A stretch of 64,000 nucleotides of DNA from an uncultured Pelagibacteraceae bacterium (GCA_902625945.1 CACODG010000002.1:1-64000), one strand, 5' to 3'. Counted from the first letter of the stretch, positions 9,402 through 17,826 are shown. The notes: generated by a model from the letters alone, not told the origin. Translations and numbers: made by a program.

Positions 9402-10118
9402 ATGAAGGCAGTTATTTTATGTGGAGGACTAGGAACAAGGTTAGCTAGCGAAACTAGCAAAAAACCAAAACCTATGGTTAAAATTGGGAAAATTCCAATA
9501 TTAGAGCATATAATTAATATTTGTTTTAAATATAAAATAGAAGAAATAATTATTCTCCTTGGATATAAAGGTGATCAAATAAAAAAATATTTTAAAAACA
9601 AAAAATACTCAAATCAAATACAATTTGTTAACACAGGTTTAAAAACTTTAACTGGTGAAAGGATATTAAAAATTAAAAAACTATTCAAAAAGGATGAAAA
9701 TTTTATGGTCACATACGGAGATGGTTTAAGTAATGTTGATTTAAAAAAATTACTTAAATTTCATATTAAAAATAAAAGAGTTGCTACTTTAACTGCAGTG
9801 AGGCCACCAGCAAGATTTGGTGAAATTTTCTTTAAGAAAAATAATTTTGTTAAAAATTTTAAAGAAAAACAACAAGTAAGTTCTGGATGGATAAATGGTG
9901 GCTTTATTATTTTTCATTCAAAAATTTTTAAATATTTAAAAAGAGGGGAAATGCTCGAAAGGCAACCTATGAAAAGACTGTGTAAAAAAAATAATTTAGT
10001 TGCGTATAAACATAAAGGCTTTTGGCAGTGCATGGACACTATGAGAGACAAGCAAAGTTTAGAAAAACTTATTAAAAAAGAAAAAAAACTGCCATGGATG
10101 AAAAATAATATTAAATGA
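9402..10118 (+). CDS. rfbF: Glucose-1-phosphate cytidylyltransferase
   Basis: Catalyses CTP + glucose-1-phosphate to CDP-glucose, the first step to CDP-deoxysugars. The nucleotidyltransferase signature is at the N-terminus (VILCGGLGTRLASET, then KPKPMVKIGKIPIL), with TYGDGLSNVD near 105 (metal Asp) and INGGFIIF near 166. The spacing KPKPM-IG-PILEHI is typical of RfbF rather than RmlA or GalU, and the next gene is the matching dehydratase. It is somewhat short (238 against about 257). The gene starts a second block in the variable region, with a 4-base overlap into rfbG. Confidence 0.88.
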   Translation: MKAVILCGGLGTRLASETSKKPKPMVKIGKIPILEHIINICFKYKIEEIIILLGYKGDQIKKYFKNKKYSNQIQFVNTGLKTLTGERILKIKKLFKKDENFMVTYGDGLSNVDLKKLLKFHIKNKRVATLTAVRPPARFGEIFFKKNNFVKNFKEKQQVSSGWINGGFIIFHSKIFKYLKRGEMLERQPMKRLCKKNNLVAYKHKGFWQCMDTMRDKQSLEKLIKKEKKLPWMKNNIK

Positions 10119-11185
10119 AAAAGATACTTAAAAAATTTTATAAAAATAAAAGTGTACTTATAACTGGTGTAACCGGTTTCAAAGGCACCTGGTTATGCAG
10201 TTGGTTATTGGAGCTTGGAGCAAATGTTGTAGGTGTAGGTTATAATCCTAATCCAAATAAGAATTTATTTTACAAATTAAATTTAAATAGAAAAATCAAA
10301 CTTAACCTTTTTGATATAAGAAATTTTTCAAAATTACAGAAATTAGTTAAAAAAACGAAGCCTTCAATAATTTTTCATTTAGCAGCGCAACCTTTAATTT
10401 ATGAGTCTTATAAGAAACCACTTGAAACATTTGATATAAATTCAAGAGGAACTCTTAATGTTCTTGAGGTTACTAGATTAAATAATTTTATTAAGTCAGT
10501 CATACTCGTAACCTCTGATAAATGCTATGAAAATAATTTTTCTACAAGGGGATTTAGAGAGAATGATAGGCTTGGAGGAGTGGATCCGTATAGCGCATCA
10601 AAAGCATCAGCTGAAATTATAGCCAAAGCTTATAAAGAAAGTTTTTTTAAAAATAAGAGCGTTAGAGGAATATCAACTGGTAGAGCAGGAAATGTAATAG
10701 GTGGAGGGGATTGGTCGCCTAAGAGGCTAATACCTGATTCTATAAGATGTTTGGTACAAGGCAAACCTATCTTTCTCAGAAATCCTAGTTTTAATAGGCC
10801 GTGGCAGCTAGTTTTAGAGCCGCTCAAAGGATATTTAATTTTAGCAATGAAACAATTCAAAAATCCAAAAAAATATTCTGGAGCTTGGAATTTTGGAACT
10901 GAAAAAAACTCAATTACAAGTGTAAAAAAAATTGTAGAGTACATAATTAGGTTTTGGGGATCAGGTAACTTAAAAATAAATAAAAAACGTAAATTTTATG
11001 AGCAAGAAAATTTACAATTAAATATAGAAAAATCAAAAAAAGTTCTAAAATGGAAGCCAACTTATAATATTAAGAAGAGTGTACAAATAACTGTTGAATG
11101 GTATTTGGAAGTTTTTATAAACAAAAAAAAACCTCTAAATGTTACCGTGAACCAAATAAATAATTACATGCATGACAGTAAATAA
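10115..11185 (+). CDS. rfbG: CDP-glucose 4,6-dehydratase
   Basis: Short-chain dehydrogenase-fold enzyme turning CDP-glucose into CDP-4-keto-6-deoxyglucose with bound NAD. Visible are the Rossmann motif GVTGFKGTWL near 19, FHLAAQPLIYES near 88, a Ser/Thr in VTSDKCYE near 131, the catalytic YSASK near 157-161, and RAGNVIGGGDW near 189. Length (356) is normal. It overlaps rfbF by 4 bases and the RmlC-like gene by 14 bases. Together with rfbF it defines a CDP-6-deoxyhexose branch for the surface glycan. Confidence 0.92.
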   Translation: MKKILKKFYKNKSVLITGVTGFKGTWLCSWLLELGANVVGVGYNPNPNKNLFYKLNLNRKIKLNLFDIRNFSKLQKLVKKTKPSIIFHLAAQPLIYESYKKPLETFDINSRGTLNVLEVTRLNNFIKSVILVTSDKCYENNFSTRGFRENDRLGGVDPYSASKASAEIIAKAYKESFFKNKSVRGISTGRAGNVIGGGDWSPKRLIPDSIRCLVQGKPIFLRNPSFNRPWQLVLEPLKGYLILAMKQFKNPKKYSGAWNFGTEKNSITSVKKIVEYIIRFWGSGNLKINKKRKFYEQENLQLNIEKSKKVLKWKPTYNIKKSVQITVEWYLEVFINKKKPLNVTVNQINNYMHDSK

Positions 11186-11585
11186 AATCAAAATTTCTAA
11201 TAGAAAAGTTTTCAGCAATTCAAAAGGTTCAGTAATTAAATATGTCTCGAAGCGTGATAATTTTTTTAAAAATTTTGGAGAGATATATTTCAATAAAGTA
11301 AAGAATAAAAAAAAAAAGGGATGGATACTTCATAAAAAAAATTTTTGCATTTTCTTCTGTGTTTACGGTAAAGTAAAATTCCACTTTATTGATTATTTAA
11401 ATAAAGAAAAAAAAATAATTTTAAACGATAAATCTAATAAAGTGATAATTTGTCCTCCAAAAATTTGGTTTTCAATTGAGGGAAAATCAAAAGAGTCAAT
11501 AATAACTAATTTAATAAACATTCCACATTCAGACAAGGAAGTTGTTAAGATAAATAAAATCAAAAGTTATTTTATTAAAAACTAA
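11172..11585 (+). CDS. RmlC-like cupin, probable nucleotide-sugar epimerase
   Basis: Small cupin resembling dTDP-4-dehydrorhamnose 3,5-epimerase. Residues about 18-55 match that family (SKGSVIKYVSKRDNFFKNFGEIYF, quoted here only as its landmarks NSKGSV, FKNFGE and KKGWILHKK), including the His of ILHKK. The protein is 137 residues, shorter than the usual 180 or so, so it may be a one-position epimerase or isomerase. It follows rfbG with a 14-base overlap, so its substrate is probably the CDP-4-keto-6-deoxy sugar. An in-frame run of 11 A residues lies at 11307-11317. Confidence 0.7.
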   Translation: MTVNKIKISNRKVFSNSKGSVIKYVSKRDNFFKNFGEIYFNKVKNKKKKGWILHKKNFCIFFCVYGKVKFHFIDYLNKEKKIILNDKSNKVIICPPKIWFSIEGKSKESIITNLINIPHSDKEVVKINKIKSYFIKN

Positions 11586-11599
11586 ATTTAAAAAAATTT

Positions 11600-12643
11600 G
11601 TGATTGTAAAAAAAAATAGCAAGTTTGCATTAGTTGGTCACGGGTTAATATTATATAAATTAGCAAATCTTTTTAAAATAAATGGTTTGAGCAAGCCAAT
11701 TGTAATTACACATCAAAAAAAATTACATAAAAGAGACCTTTTAGAACTTTCAAGATTTAATAATTTACATATTCCAATTGAAAAAATTGAAAGAGAATTT
11801 TTAACTTATTACGTGAAAAACTTTGATTTAAAAGTTGTAAAAAAGATATTAGAAAAAAATAAAATTACTCATATTTTCAGCTGTTCAAGTAGATTTATTT
11901 TTAAGGAAGGGATATTAAAAAAGTTTAAAAGAAAAATTTTTAATTTACATCCTTCAATTTTGCCCAAAGAACGTGGAAGCGGAGTAATAACTTATAGAAT
12001 ACTTAATTCAAATTTTTTTTGTGCAGGTACCTTACATTTGATAAACGATAAAATCGATGACGGGGATATTGTTTTACAAAGTAAAAAATTACCAGTAAGT
12101 TCAAAAAGTTTACCATTAGATATGATAAAAAAAACTAATGGAATTTATTTAAAAATTTTGAAAAAATTTATTAAAAATATAGTTAAAGAAAAAAAATTTT
12201 CTTTAAGAAAACAAAACAATAAAAATTCTACATACACTTCAAGATTTTATACAGACATTATGGGAGCAATTGATTGGAATTTGAAAGGTGAAGATGTTAA
12301 GAAATTTATTCAAAGCTGTTCGATTCCTTATTCAGGTGCTTTTTGTTTTATTAAATATAAAAATAAATTAATTAAACTTAGAATTTTTAAGATAAATTTC
12401 GCAAGGACTAAAAAAAAAAATCATCCTAACTTAGTAGGTAAAATCTTCTACCATAATAAAAAGATCTTAAAGATATTTGCCGCTGATGGTTTTTTTACAA
12501 TAAATCTAGAAAATGTAAAATTTGACAGTAAAAGTAGAATTTTAAAAAATAAAGTAAAATTTTTAGGAAAAACTTTATTCAATAAACCTAAAAATTTAAT
12601 CAGAGCTAAGACATTTACACCCAAAATTTTTAAATATAGATAA
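11600..12643 (+). CDS. Formyltransferase-family protein, probable sugar N-formyltransferase
   Basis: Member of the methionyl-tRNA/GART formyltransferase superfamily, using N10-formyl-THF. The catalytic Asn-His pair is in NLHPSILP near 114-121, followed by RGSGV, and the catalytic Asp is in DKIDDGDI near 150. The C-terminal part (about 215-340) carries DIMGAIDW and resembles the additional domain of sugar formyltransferases. The start is GTG at 11600. The setting within CDP-deoxysugar genes argues against the tRNA enzyme and for N-formylation of a 3- or 4-amino sugar. No aminotransferase is present in the window to make that amino sugar. Confidence 0.75.
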   Translation: MIVKKNSKFALVGHGLILYKLANLFKINGLSKPIVITHQKKLHKRDLLELSRFNNLHIPIEKIEREFLTYYVKNFDLKVVKKILEKNKITHIFSCSSRFIFKEGILKKFKRKIFNLHPSILPKERGSGVITYRILNSNFFCAGTLHLINDKIDDGDIVLQSKKLPVSSKSLPLDMIKKTNGIYLKILKKFIKNIVKEKKFSLRKQNNKNSTYTSRFYTDIMGAIDWNLKGEDVKKFIQSCSIPYSGAFCFIKYKNKLIKLRIFKINFARTKKKNHPNLVGKIFYHNKKILKIFAADGFFTINLENVKFDSKSRILKNKVKFLGKTLFNKPKNLIRAKTFTPKIFKYR

Positions 12644-12685
12644 GATAATTTACTTAAGGAAATCAACAAATTAAATTTTAAGCTT

Positions 12686-13612
12686 ATGTCACCTTTTTTT
12701 TCTGTAATTATACCAACATTCAATCAAGACAATTTCCTCAAACAAGCATTAAATTGTTTAAGAAATCAAACTTTTAACGACTTTGAGACAATCATTATTG
12801 ATAATCATTCAAATGATAAAACTCAAAGTATATGTGAGTCGTTTGAATTAAGAAAAATATACAAAAAAATTCAAAATGAAGGAATTATTGCAAAATCAAG
12901 AAATCTCGGCATCAAAGTTTCAAGAGGTAAATGGTTAGCTTTTTTAGATACGGATGATTTGTGGACTAATAATAAATTAGAAAAAGTTCATGCAGAAATA
13001 AAAAATAAAACTTTTGATGTCTTTTGCAACAGTGAATGGATTATTAATGAGGATTCTAATTTAAAAAAGATTTGGAATTATGGATTTTACTCGAATACTA
13101 AATTTTACGAAAAAATGTTAGTCTATGGAAACTGTCTATCTACGTCAGCATCAGTTGTAAGAAAGGAATTTCTAACAAAAGAAAAAATTTTGTTTAATGA
13201 AGAAAAAAAATTTGTAACTTCTGAAGATTATGAGTTTTTTTTAAATATAGCTTTGAATAAAGGCAAGTTCTTTTTTCTCAAAGAACCGTTAGGTTATCAT
13301 TTAATTCATAGTAAAAGCGCTTCAGCTGCAAGAGATAAACATGAGAACTCAATTGTAGAAGTTTCAAAATTTCATGTTTTTGAAAAACAAAAATTCTTTC
13401 CTAATAAAGAGGCATTATGGAAAAATATAAACATCATCGGCTCCTTAAAGAAGAAAATTTTTGAAGTAAAAGAAAAAAATAACTTTAAAATTTCTTTATT
13501 TTTTGAAAATTTAAAGCTTTTTTTATTTAACCCCTTAAAATCTTTAAAGATAATTTTTATGTTGGGGAGAAAATTTTTTATACAAAAAATTTGTTATTAC
13601 CTATATAAATAA
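12686..13612 (+). CDS. Family 2 glycosyltransferase
   Basis: GT-A glycosyltransferase with the start signature FSVIIPTFNQDNFL, IIDNHSNDKT near 38, the metal-binding LDTDD near 91-95, and a late SEDYEF near 180 matching the ED acceptor motif. At 308 residues it is a normal single-domain enzyme, with a hydrophobic-basic C-terminal tail that may associate with the membrane. It is the last glycan gene before tRNA-Val, 42 bases after the formyltransferase gene. It likely adds the CDP-derived or formylated sugar; donor identity is inference. Confidence 0.87.
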   Translation: MSPFFSVIIPTFNQDNFLKQALNCLRNQTFNDFETIIIDNHSNDKTQSICESFELRKIYKKIQNEGIIAKSRNLGIKVSRGKWLAFLDTDDLWTNNKLEKVHAEIKNKTFDVFCNSEWIINEDSNLKKIWNYGFYSNTKFYEKMLVYGNCLSTSASVVRKEFLTKEKILFNEEKKFVTSEDYEFFLNIALNKGKFFFLKEPLGYHLIHSKSASAARDKHENSIVEVSKFHVFEKQKFFPNKEALWKNINIIGSLKKKIFEVKEKNNFKISLFFENLKLFLFNPLKSLKIIFMLGRKFFIQKICYYLYK

Positions 13613-13628
13613 TAACTAATCTATATCA

Positions 13629-13703
13629 GGGCATGTAGTTCAGTGGTAGAACGCTTCGTTGACATCGAAGAGGTCATAAGTTCAATTCTTATCATGCCCA
13701 CCA
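13629..13703 (+). tRNA. tRNA-Val (GAC), CCA encoded
   Basis: Cloverleaf with acceptor stem GGGCATG pairing with CATGCCC, discriminator A and encoded CCA. The anticodon stem CTTCG/CGAAG holds the loop TTGACAT, so the anticodon is GAC (Val). The T-arm carries the usual TTCAATT. It lies 16 bases after the last plus-strand glycosyltransferase gene and ends 10 bases before the stop of a convergent gene. Confidence 0.95.
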
Positions 13704-13713
13704 ATATGATATT

Positions 13714-16188
13714 TTAATTTAGATTATTAGAAAACTTGTCATTTTTCAGTAACACAATTCCAATATTTTTATTTTTAATAATCTCATCAAATGATTTCAA
13801 ATTATTAATATTCCAAACATGCCATTTAAATTCATCAAAAATCTTAGATCTTTTTATTGCTTTATAACCAACAAAATCAAAAGTAATCGATTGAATTTTT
13901 ACAATGTCTAAAAAATTTTTTATCTTTAACAAATTTTTATTACAATCAATATTATTCTTTTCTTTTTTAAAATCTGAACATTTTTTCAAAATATTTGTTG
14001 GCATATAATAGCCTACTTGAACATTTTCTAAGCTTTTGATATTTTTAATACATTCTAGCCATTTTTGGTTTTTTTGATTTTGAGACGAGTTGGTCGGTAA
14101 CTCAATCAATATACTTTTGAATTTTGGAGAGTTTTTAGATAGCCATTTATTTGCAAGTTTACAATTTTGAGGTTTAGATAAATTTTTTGAGTCTAACCAT
14201 ACAGTTGTTTTTTGGTAAGAAGAATCTAAAAAATTTGAAAATAATAAGTCCGTACTATCTTTTAACTCATGTGTTGAAATAACTTTGTTATCAACAAAAA
14301 ACACATCTGTTTCAAAACAGCCATTAGATAAAGAGGCTGCATATTGAGTAATGAATGAATTGGCTCTATGTTTACAGACCATATTTTCAATATTTTTCCT
14401 ATTTGTAAGTTTTTTAGTCTCAAGATAATTATTTAATTGCCATAAATTAATGCTCGTATCATTTTTTACAAATTGACTTTCTTTAAAACCACTCTCAGAT
14501 AAATCTTCATCATAGTTAAAAAAGGTTTGTAATTTTTCTTCATTTCCCATCAGGTCCTTCTGAACCATTATAAAATCTAACAAAAGACTTTTGAAATTTT
14601 TATAAGAATAAATTAATTTACTATTTTCTGATGCTATCACCTCAACATCAAACAAATATATCAAAATATCACTTATAGATTTTAATGTAAGGTTTGAATT
14701 ACTTAGTTTTTTAAGATAGTTAAATTTATCATTATAAATATTAAATGCTTTTTCATTAAATAGGATTATAAGTGGGACATGTAACATTTCATAAGTTAGT
14801 CTTGAGGAGTCATGTCCTCGAGCCGTTGCAGGAGATTCTCCATGGTCAGAAAAATAAACAAATACAGCGGGCTGATTATTTTGTTGTGACTCATTTAGAC
14901 TACAAAAAACAACTTTTTCTAGCGTTTCATCAATATAATTTATAACTGTATCGTATTCATTTATTAATTTTAAATTTTCGTGATCTTTTCCCAAAAAATT
15001 TTGCTTATTAACATAATCTGGATATTTGATTAATTCCCTCTTTGGGATATAGCCAAGGTAACCACCATATAAGCCATGCCCAGCATAGGAGTGCAAAACT
15101 GAAAGAGAGGGCATATCTTTATTAAATATATCTTTATTGTTACAAAAATGTTTGGAAAAGAAATCTTTATCCTTGATCACTGGTTTATATCTATTTCCTA
15201 ATAGATTGTTTAAGTTTTTAGAATTTGCCTCAATGTCGGATGTAAAAAATTTATTATCAGCATTCAACAACAATTTACTAGCAAAATTATGACCTCCTAG
15301 ATTTCCTTGAGTGCTATATAAATTTGTTTCTACTCCTGCTTTAGACATTAATTCAATAATTGATAAATTGTTTTTAAGGTTGTTAACACCAAGACATTTT
15401 TGTTTATCTTCTGAAATACATAAACTTAATGCATCAATTAATGACGGAGTGGAGTGTGTATGTGTAGAGAAAACTTTATCAAATTTAATTATTTTTTCGT
15501 TGTCTAATTGACTATCTAACCAAGGACTTGTTGAAAATGGATATCCGTACATACTTAAATTCAAAGCTGATGTTGACTCACCTATGTATGCGATTACTTT
15601 CAAACTCTCTTTTGACTTTCTTAAAGAATTGAAATTTTTGTTATTTTTCCTAAATTCAGTTTCGCGAATATTTAAATTTTCTCCTATTTTATAATTTTCT
15701 TCTATAACATTTATAACTACAACTAATGCTGTTAAAAATGAGATAAAAAAAACAATGTTAAAATACTTGTTTAAATCAATTAAATTTACTCGCTTAATTT
15801 TGGCAATAAAATTTGAAAATATATATAAAAAAACTGCTGATAAAAAAGAAGATAAAAAAATAAGCCAAAATCTTTTTCTTTGAAGTATTTCTAGATCAAA
15901 TAAAAAAGAGAAAAAAGTTTTTATGTAAAAAATGCTTTCTGCAAAATCAGCATTTAGCTCCATAAGTGACTCTTGACCTATTGATGCAAAAAAGTTTGGG
16001 AGATAAGAATAATTATAAAAAATGTATATATAAGGGAGTAAAAAAATTAAAATATTAATAAATAAATTTTTTTTTCTCTTTTTAAATATTGAAAAAAAGG
16101 AGTAATAAAACAAAAAAATTAAGGGTAAAAATACAAAAATTTCCTCTAAGAATAGTATTTTTAAAGATTTTAAGAAAATTTCAGTCAT
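13714..16188 (-). CDS. Phosphoethanolamine-transferase-like sulfatase fused to a GDPD-like domain
   Basis: Inner-membrane protein of 824 residues. The first 180 or so hold about five membrane segments. A periplasmic sulfatase-fold domain of the EptA/CptA/OpgE type follows, with IGESTSALNLSMYGY near 200 (nucleophile Thr), a GHGLYGGYL patch near 370 and YFSDHGES near 445 with a downstream GHDSS. From about 600 a separate domain carries KHRANS, FETDV and STHE, matching the HR...E-x-D...H pattern of glycerophosphodiester phosphodiesterases. Family EptA proteins are about 540 residues, so the C-terminal domain is an addition. It probably decorates the outer surface with, or recycles, glycerophospho/ethanolamine-phosphate groups. 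It is on the opposite strand to both neighbours. Confidence 0.72.
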   Translation of the reverse strand: MTEIFLKSLKILFLEEIFVFLPLIFLFYYSFFSIFKKRKKNLFINILIFLLPYIYIFYNYSYLPNFFASIGQESLMELNADFAESIFYIKTFFSFLFDLEILQRKRFWLIFLSSFLSAVFLYIFSNFIAKIKRVNLIDLNKYFNIVFFISFLTALVVVINVIEENYKIGENLNIRETEFRKNNKNFNSLRKSKESLKVIAYIGESTSALNLSMYGYPFSTSPWLDSQLDNEKIIKFDKVFSTHTHSTPSLIDALSLCISEDKQKCLGVNNLKNNLSIIELMSKAGVETNLYSTQGNLGGHNFASKLLLNADNKFFTSDIEANSKNLNNLLGNRYKPVIKDKDFFSKHFCNNKDIFNKDMPSLSVLHSYAGHGLYGGYLGYIPKRELIKYPDYVNKQNFLGKDHENLKLINEYDTVINYIDETLEKVVFCSLNESQQNNQPAVFVYFSDHGESPATARGHDSSRLTYEMLHVPLIILFNEKAFNIYNDKFNYLKKLSNSNLTLKSISDILIYLFDVEVIASENSKLIYSYKNFKSLLLDFIMVQKDLMGNEEKLQTFFNYDEDLSESGFKESQFVKNDTSINLWQLNNYLETKKLTNRKNIENMVCKHRANSFITQYAASLSNGCFETDVFFVDNKVISTHELKDSTDLLFSNFLDSSYQKTTVWLDSKNLSKPQNCKLANKWLSKNSPKFKSILIELPTNSSQNQKNQKWLECIKNIKSLENVQVGYYMPTNILKKCSDFKKEKNNIDCNKNLLKIKNFLDIVKIQSITFDFVGYKAIKRSKIFDEFKWHVWNINNLKSFDEIIKNKNIGIVLLKNDKFSNNLN

Positions 16189-16312
16189 GTTGAAAATTAA
16201 CCTTAACTATATAGCAATTTTTAATTTATGTAAGTTTAAGTATTTATAAGAAATATTAATTACTTAAAACTTACCCTCACCATAATTCAATAAAAATACT
16301 AAAATTAAGCTA

Positions 16313-16341
16313 TTTACATACTAAATCAAAAATAATATAAG
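16313..16341 (+). promoter_or_regulatory. Candidate sigma70-type promoter of the solitary 5S rRNA gene
   Basis: TTTACA at 16313-16318 and TATAAG at 16336-16341 are separated by 17 bases. The predicted transcription start (16347-16348) falls at the 5' end of the 5S acceptor helix, which supports it. In AT-rich DNA such boxes occur by chance, so this rests on the spacing and on the coincidence with the rRNA end. The remaining 16189-16312 holds nothing else I recognise. Confidence 0.45.
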
Positions 16342-16345
16342 AATG

Positions 16346-16463
16346 CGCCTGGTGATTATTGCGAAGGGGCCACACCCGATCCCATTCCGAACTCGGAAGT
16401 AAAGTCCTTCAGCGCCGATGGTACTTTGTCTTAAGATATGGAAGAGTAGGACGTTGCCAGGCT
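16346..16463 (+). rRNA. rrf: 5S ribosomal RNA
   Basis: Typical bacterial 5S: the terminal helix pairs GCCTGG (16347-16352) with CCAGGC (16457-16462), with the conserved CCCGATCCCATTCCGAACTCGG segment inside (recognised by its CATTCCGAACTCGG core) and GAGAGTAGGA-like 3' domain. No 16S or 23S gene adjoins it: the upstream neighbours are surface-glycan genes. In Pelagibacter ubique the 5S gene is likewise separated from 23S by HVR2. rpmJ begins 8 bases after the helix with no terminator between. Exact ends are uncertain by 1-3 bases. Confidence 0.95.
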
Positions 16464-16470
16464 TAAAATT

Positions 16471-16596
16471 ATGAAAATAGCAAGTTCACTAAAATCATTA
16501 AAAAAAAGAGATCTTAACTCTAAGCTAGTTAAACGTAGAGGTAAGCTTTACGTGATAAACAAAAAAAATCCTAGATTTAAAGCTCGTCAAGGTTAG
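16471..16596 (+). CDS. rpmJ: 50S ribosomal protein L36 (zinc-free form)
   Basis: A 41-residue basic protein starting [14 protein letters not shown] and ending NPRFKARQG, matching the alphaproteobacterial L36 pattern ([24 protein letters not shown]). The zinc-ribbon cysteines are absent, as in the C-minus form. The ATG lies only 8 bases after the 5S helix with no Shine-Dalgarno motif, so its message probably shares the 5S transcript. The next gene starts 2 bases after the stop. Confidence 0.93.
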   Translation: MKIASSLKSLKKRDLNSKLVKRRGKLYVINKKNPRFKARQG

Positions 16597-16598
16597 TT

Positions 16599-16709
16599 AT
16601 GAGCGATAACGATTTCAAAAAAACTTACAATGGTTTTACCAAATTTGTTTTATGGGGAACAATCGCTGTAATTGCAATATTAGTTATATTAGCAATTACA
16701 TTACTTTAA
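16599..16709 (+). CDS. Small membrane protein resembling aa3-type cytochrome c oxidase subunit IV
   Basis: A 36-residue protein: a short polar N-terminus (MSDNDFKKTYNGFTKF) followed by one membrane helix of about 20 hydrophobic residues rich in Ile, Val and Leu. The Y-x-G-F-x-K pattern before the helix fits the small bacterial aa3-oxidase subunit IV family of alphaproteobacteria. It sits just upstream of pntAA, a place where this family is often found. It follows rpmJ by 2 bases and precedes pntAA by 20. The assignment rests on size, topology and context. Confidence 0.7.
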   Translation: MSDNDFKKTYNGFTKFVLWGTIAVIAILVILAITLL

Positions 16710-16729
16710 AATTCAAAGTGAATAATTAA

Positions 16730-17824
16730 ATGATAGTAGGCTCAATTAAAGAAGATTTAACAGTAGAGAAAAGAGTTTCTATCACTCCAGAAACTGCAAA
16801 AAATATTATAGGACTTGGTTTAAAAGTGTGTATTGAAAAAAATTATGCAACTCATCTAGGGATCAAAGATAACGATTATGAAGATGTTGGAGTAGATGTA
16901 AAAGCCTCCTCTCAAGAAGTTTTAAATTCAAGTGATTTAATTATCAAAGTAAATTGTCCGTCTGTAAATGAAACTGGTATTTTAAAAGAAAATACAATTT
17001 TGATTGGAATGCTTAACCCTTCAAAAAATAAAGAACAGATAGACAAAATTATCGATAAAAAAATTAAAATATTTTCTCTTGAATTATTGCCTCGTATCAC
17101 AAGAGCCCAATCAATGGATGTTTTATCCTCTCAATCAAACTTAGCTGGATATAGAGCAGTTGTAGATTGTGTAGCTGAATTTGAAAAGGCTGTACCGATG
17201 ATGATGACAGCTGCTGGAACTGTTCCAGCTGCTAAAGTTTTAGTTATCGGCGCAGGTGTAGCAGGTTTACAAGCAATTGCCACCGCTAAAAGATTAGGTG
17301 CAATAGTTTCAGCAACTGATGTAAGAGCAGCATCAAAAGAACAAGTAGAAAGTTTAGGCGGAAAATTTTTAAGTGTTGAACAGACAGAAGATATGGAAAC
17401 TGCAGGTGGCTATGCAAAAGAAGCTTCAGATGATTATAAACAAAAACAAGCAGAAATGATGAAAGAAGCTCTTAAAAAAAATGATATAGTTATTTGTACT
17501 GCTCTAATTCCTGGTAAACCAGCGCCAAGAATTTTGACTGAAGATTTAGTAAAATTGATGAGACCTGGTTCTATAGTTTACGACTTGGCAGCAGAACAAG
17601 GAGGTAATTCTGCATATTCAGAGGCTGGGAAAATAAATATAGTTCAGGGAATAAAAGTAATAGGTGTACAAAGTTTAATGAATAGTTTACCCCTAACGGC
17701 TTCAAGTTTATATGCTAAAAACTTGTTTAGCTTCATAAGAAATTTGTATAGTAGAGAAAAAAAAGTTTTTAACGTAAATTTAGAAGATGAAATAATTGCA
17801 AAATCACTAATATCGAAAGATTAA
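16730..17824 (+). CDS. pntAA: NAD(P) transhydrogenase alpha subunit, part 1 (NAD(H)-binding)
   Basis: Soluble NAD(H)-binding domain I of proton-translocating transhydrogenase, which transfers hydride between NADH and NADP+ at the inner membrane. It starts MIVGSIKEDLTVEKRVSITPE, shown by the KEDLTVEKRVS core, and has RAQSMDVLSSQSNLAGY near 125 and the Rossmann motif VIGAGVAGLQA near 171. Length (364) fits the split-subunit alphaproteobacterial form. It is followed 2 bases later by pntAB, then pntB, as one operon. Confidence 0.96.
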   Translation: MIVGSIKEDLTVEKRVSITPETAKNIIGLGLKVCIEKNYATHLGIKDNDYEDVGVDVKASSQEVLNSSDLIIKVNCPSVNETGILKENTILIGMLNPSKNKEQIDKIIDKKIKIFSLELLPRITRAQSMDVLSSQSNLAGYRAVVDCVAEFEKAVPMMMTAAGTVPAAKVLVIGAGVAGLQAIATAKRLGAIVSATDVRAASKEQVESLGGKFLSVEQTEDMETAGGYAKEASDDYKQKQAEMMKEALKKNDIVICTALIPGKPAPRILTEDLVKLMRPGSIVYDLAAEQGGNSAYSEAGKINIVQGIKVIGVQSLMNSLPLTASSLYAKNLFSFIRNLYSREKKVFNVNLEDEIIAKSLISKD

Positions 17825-17826
17825 TT

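Noticed and set aside
11600-12643. Calling the formyltransferase gene fmt (Met-tRNA formyltransferase)
   Set aside because: Context with CDP-sugar genes, divergent sequence beyond the catalytic core, and a GTG start inside a variable island fit a sugar enzyme better.
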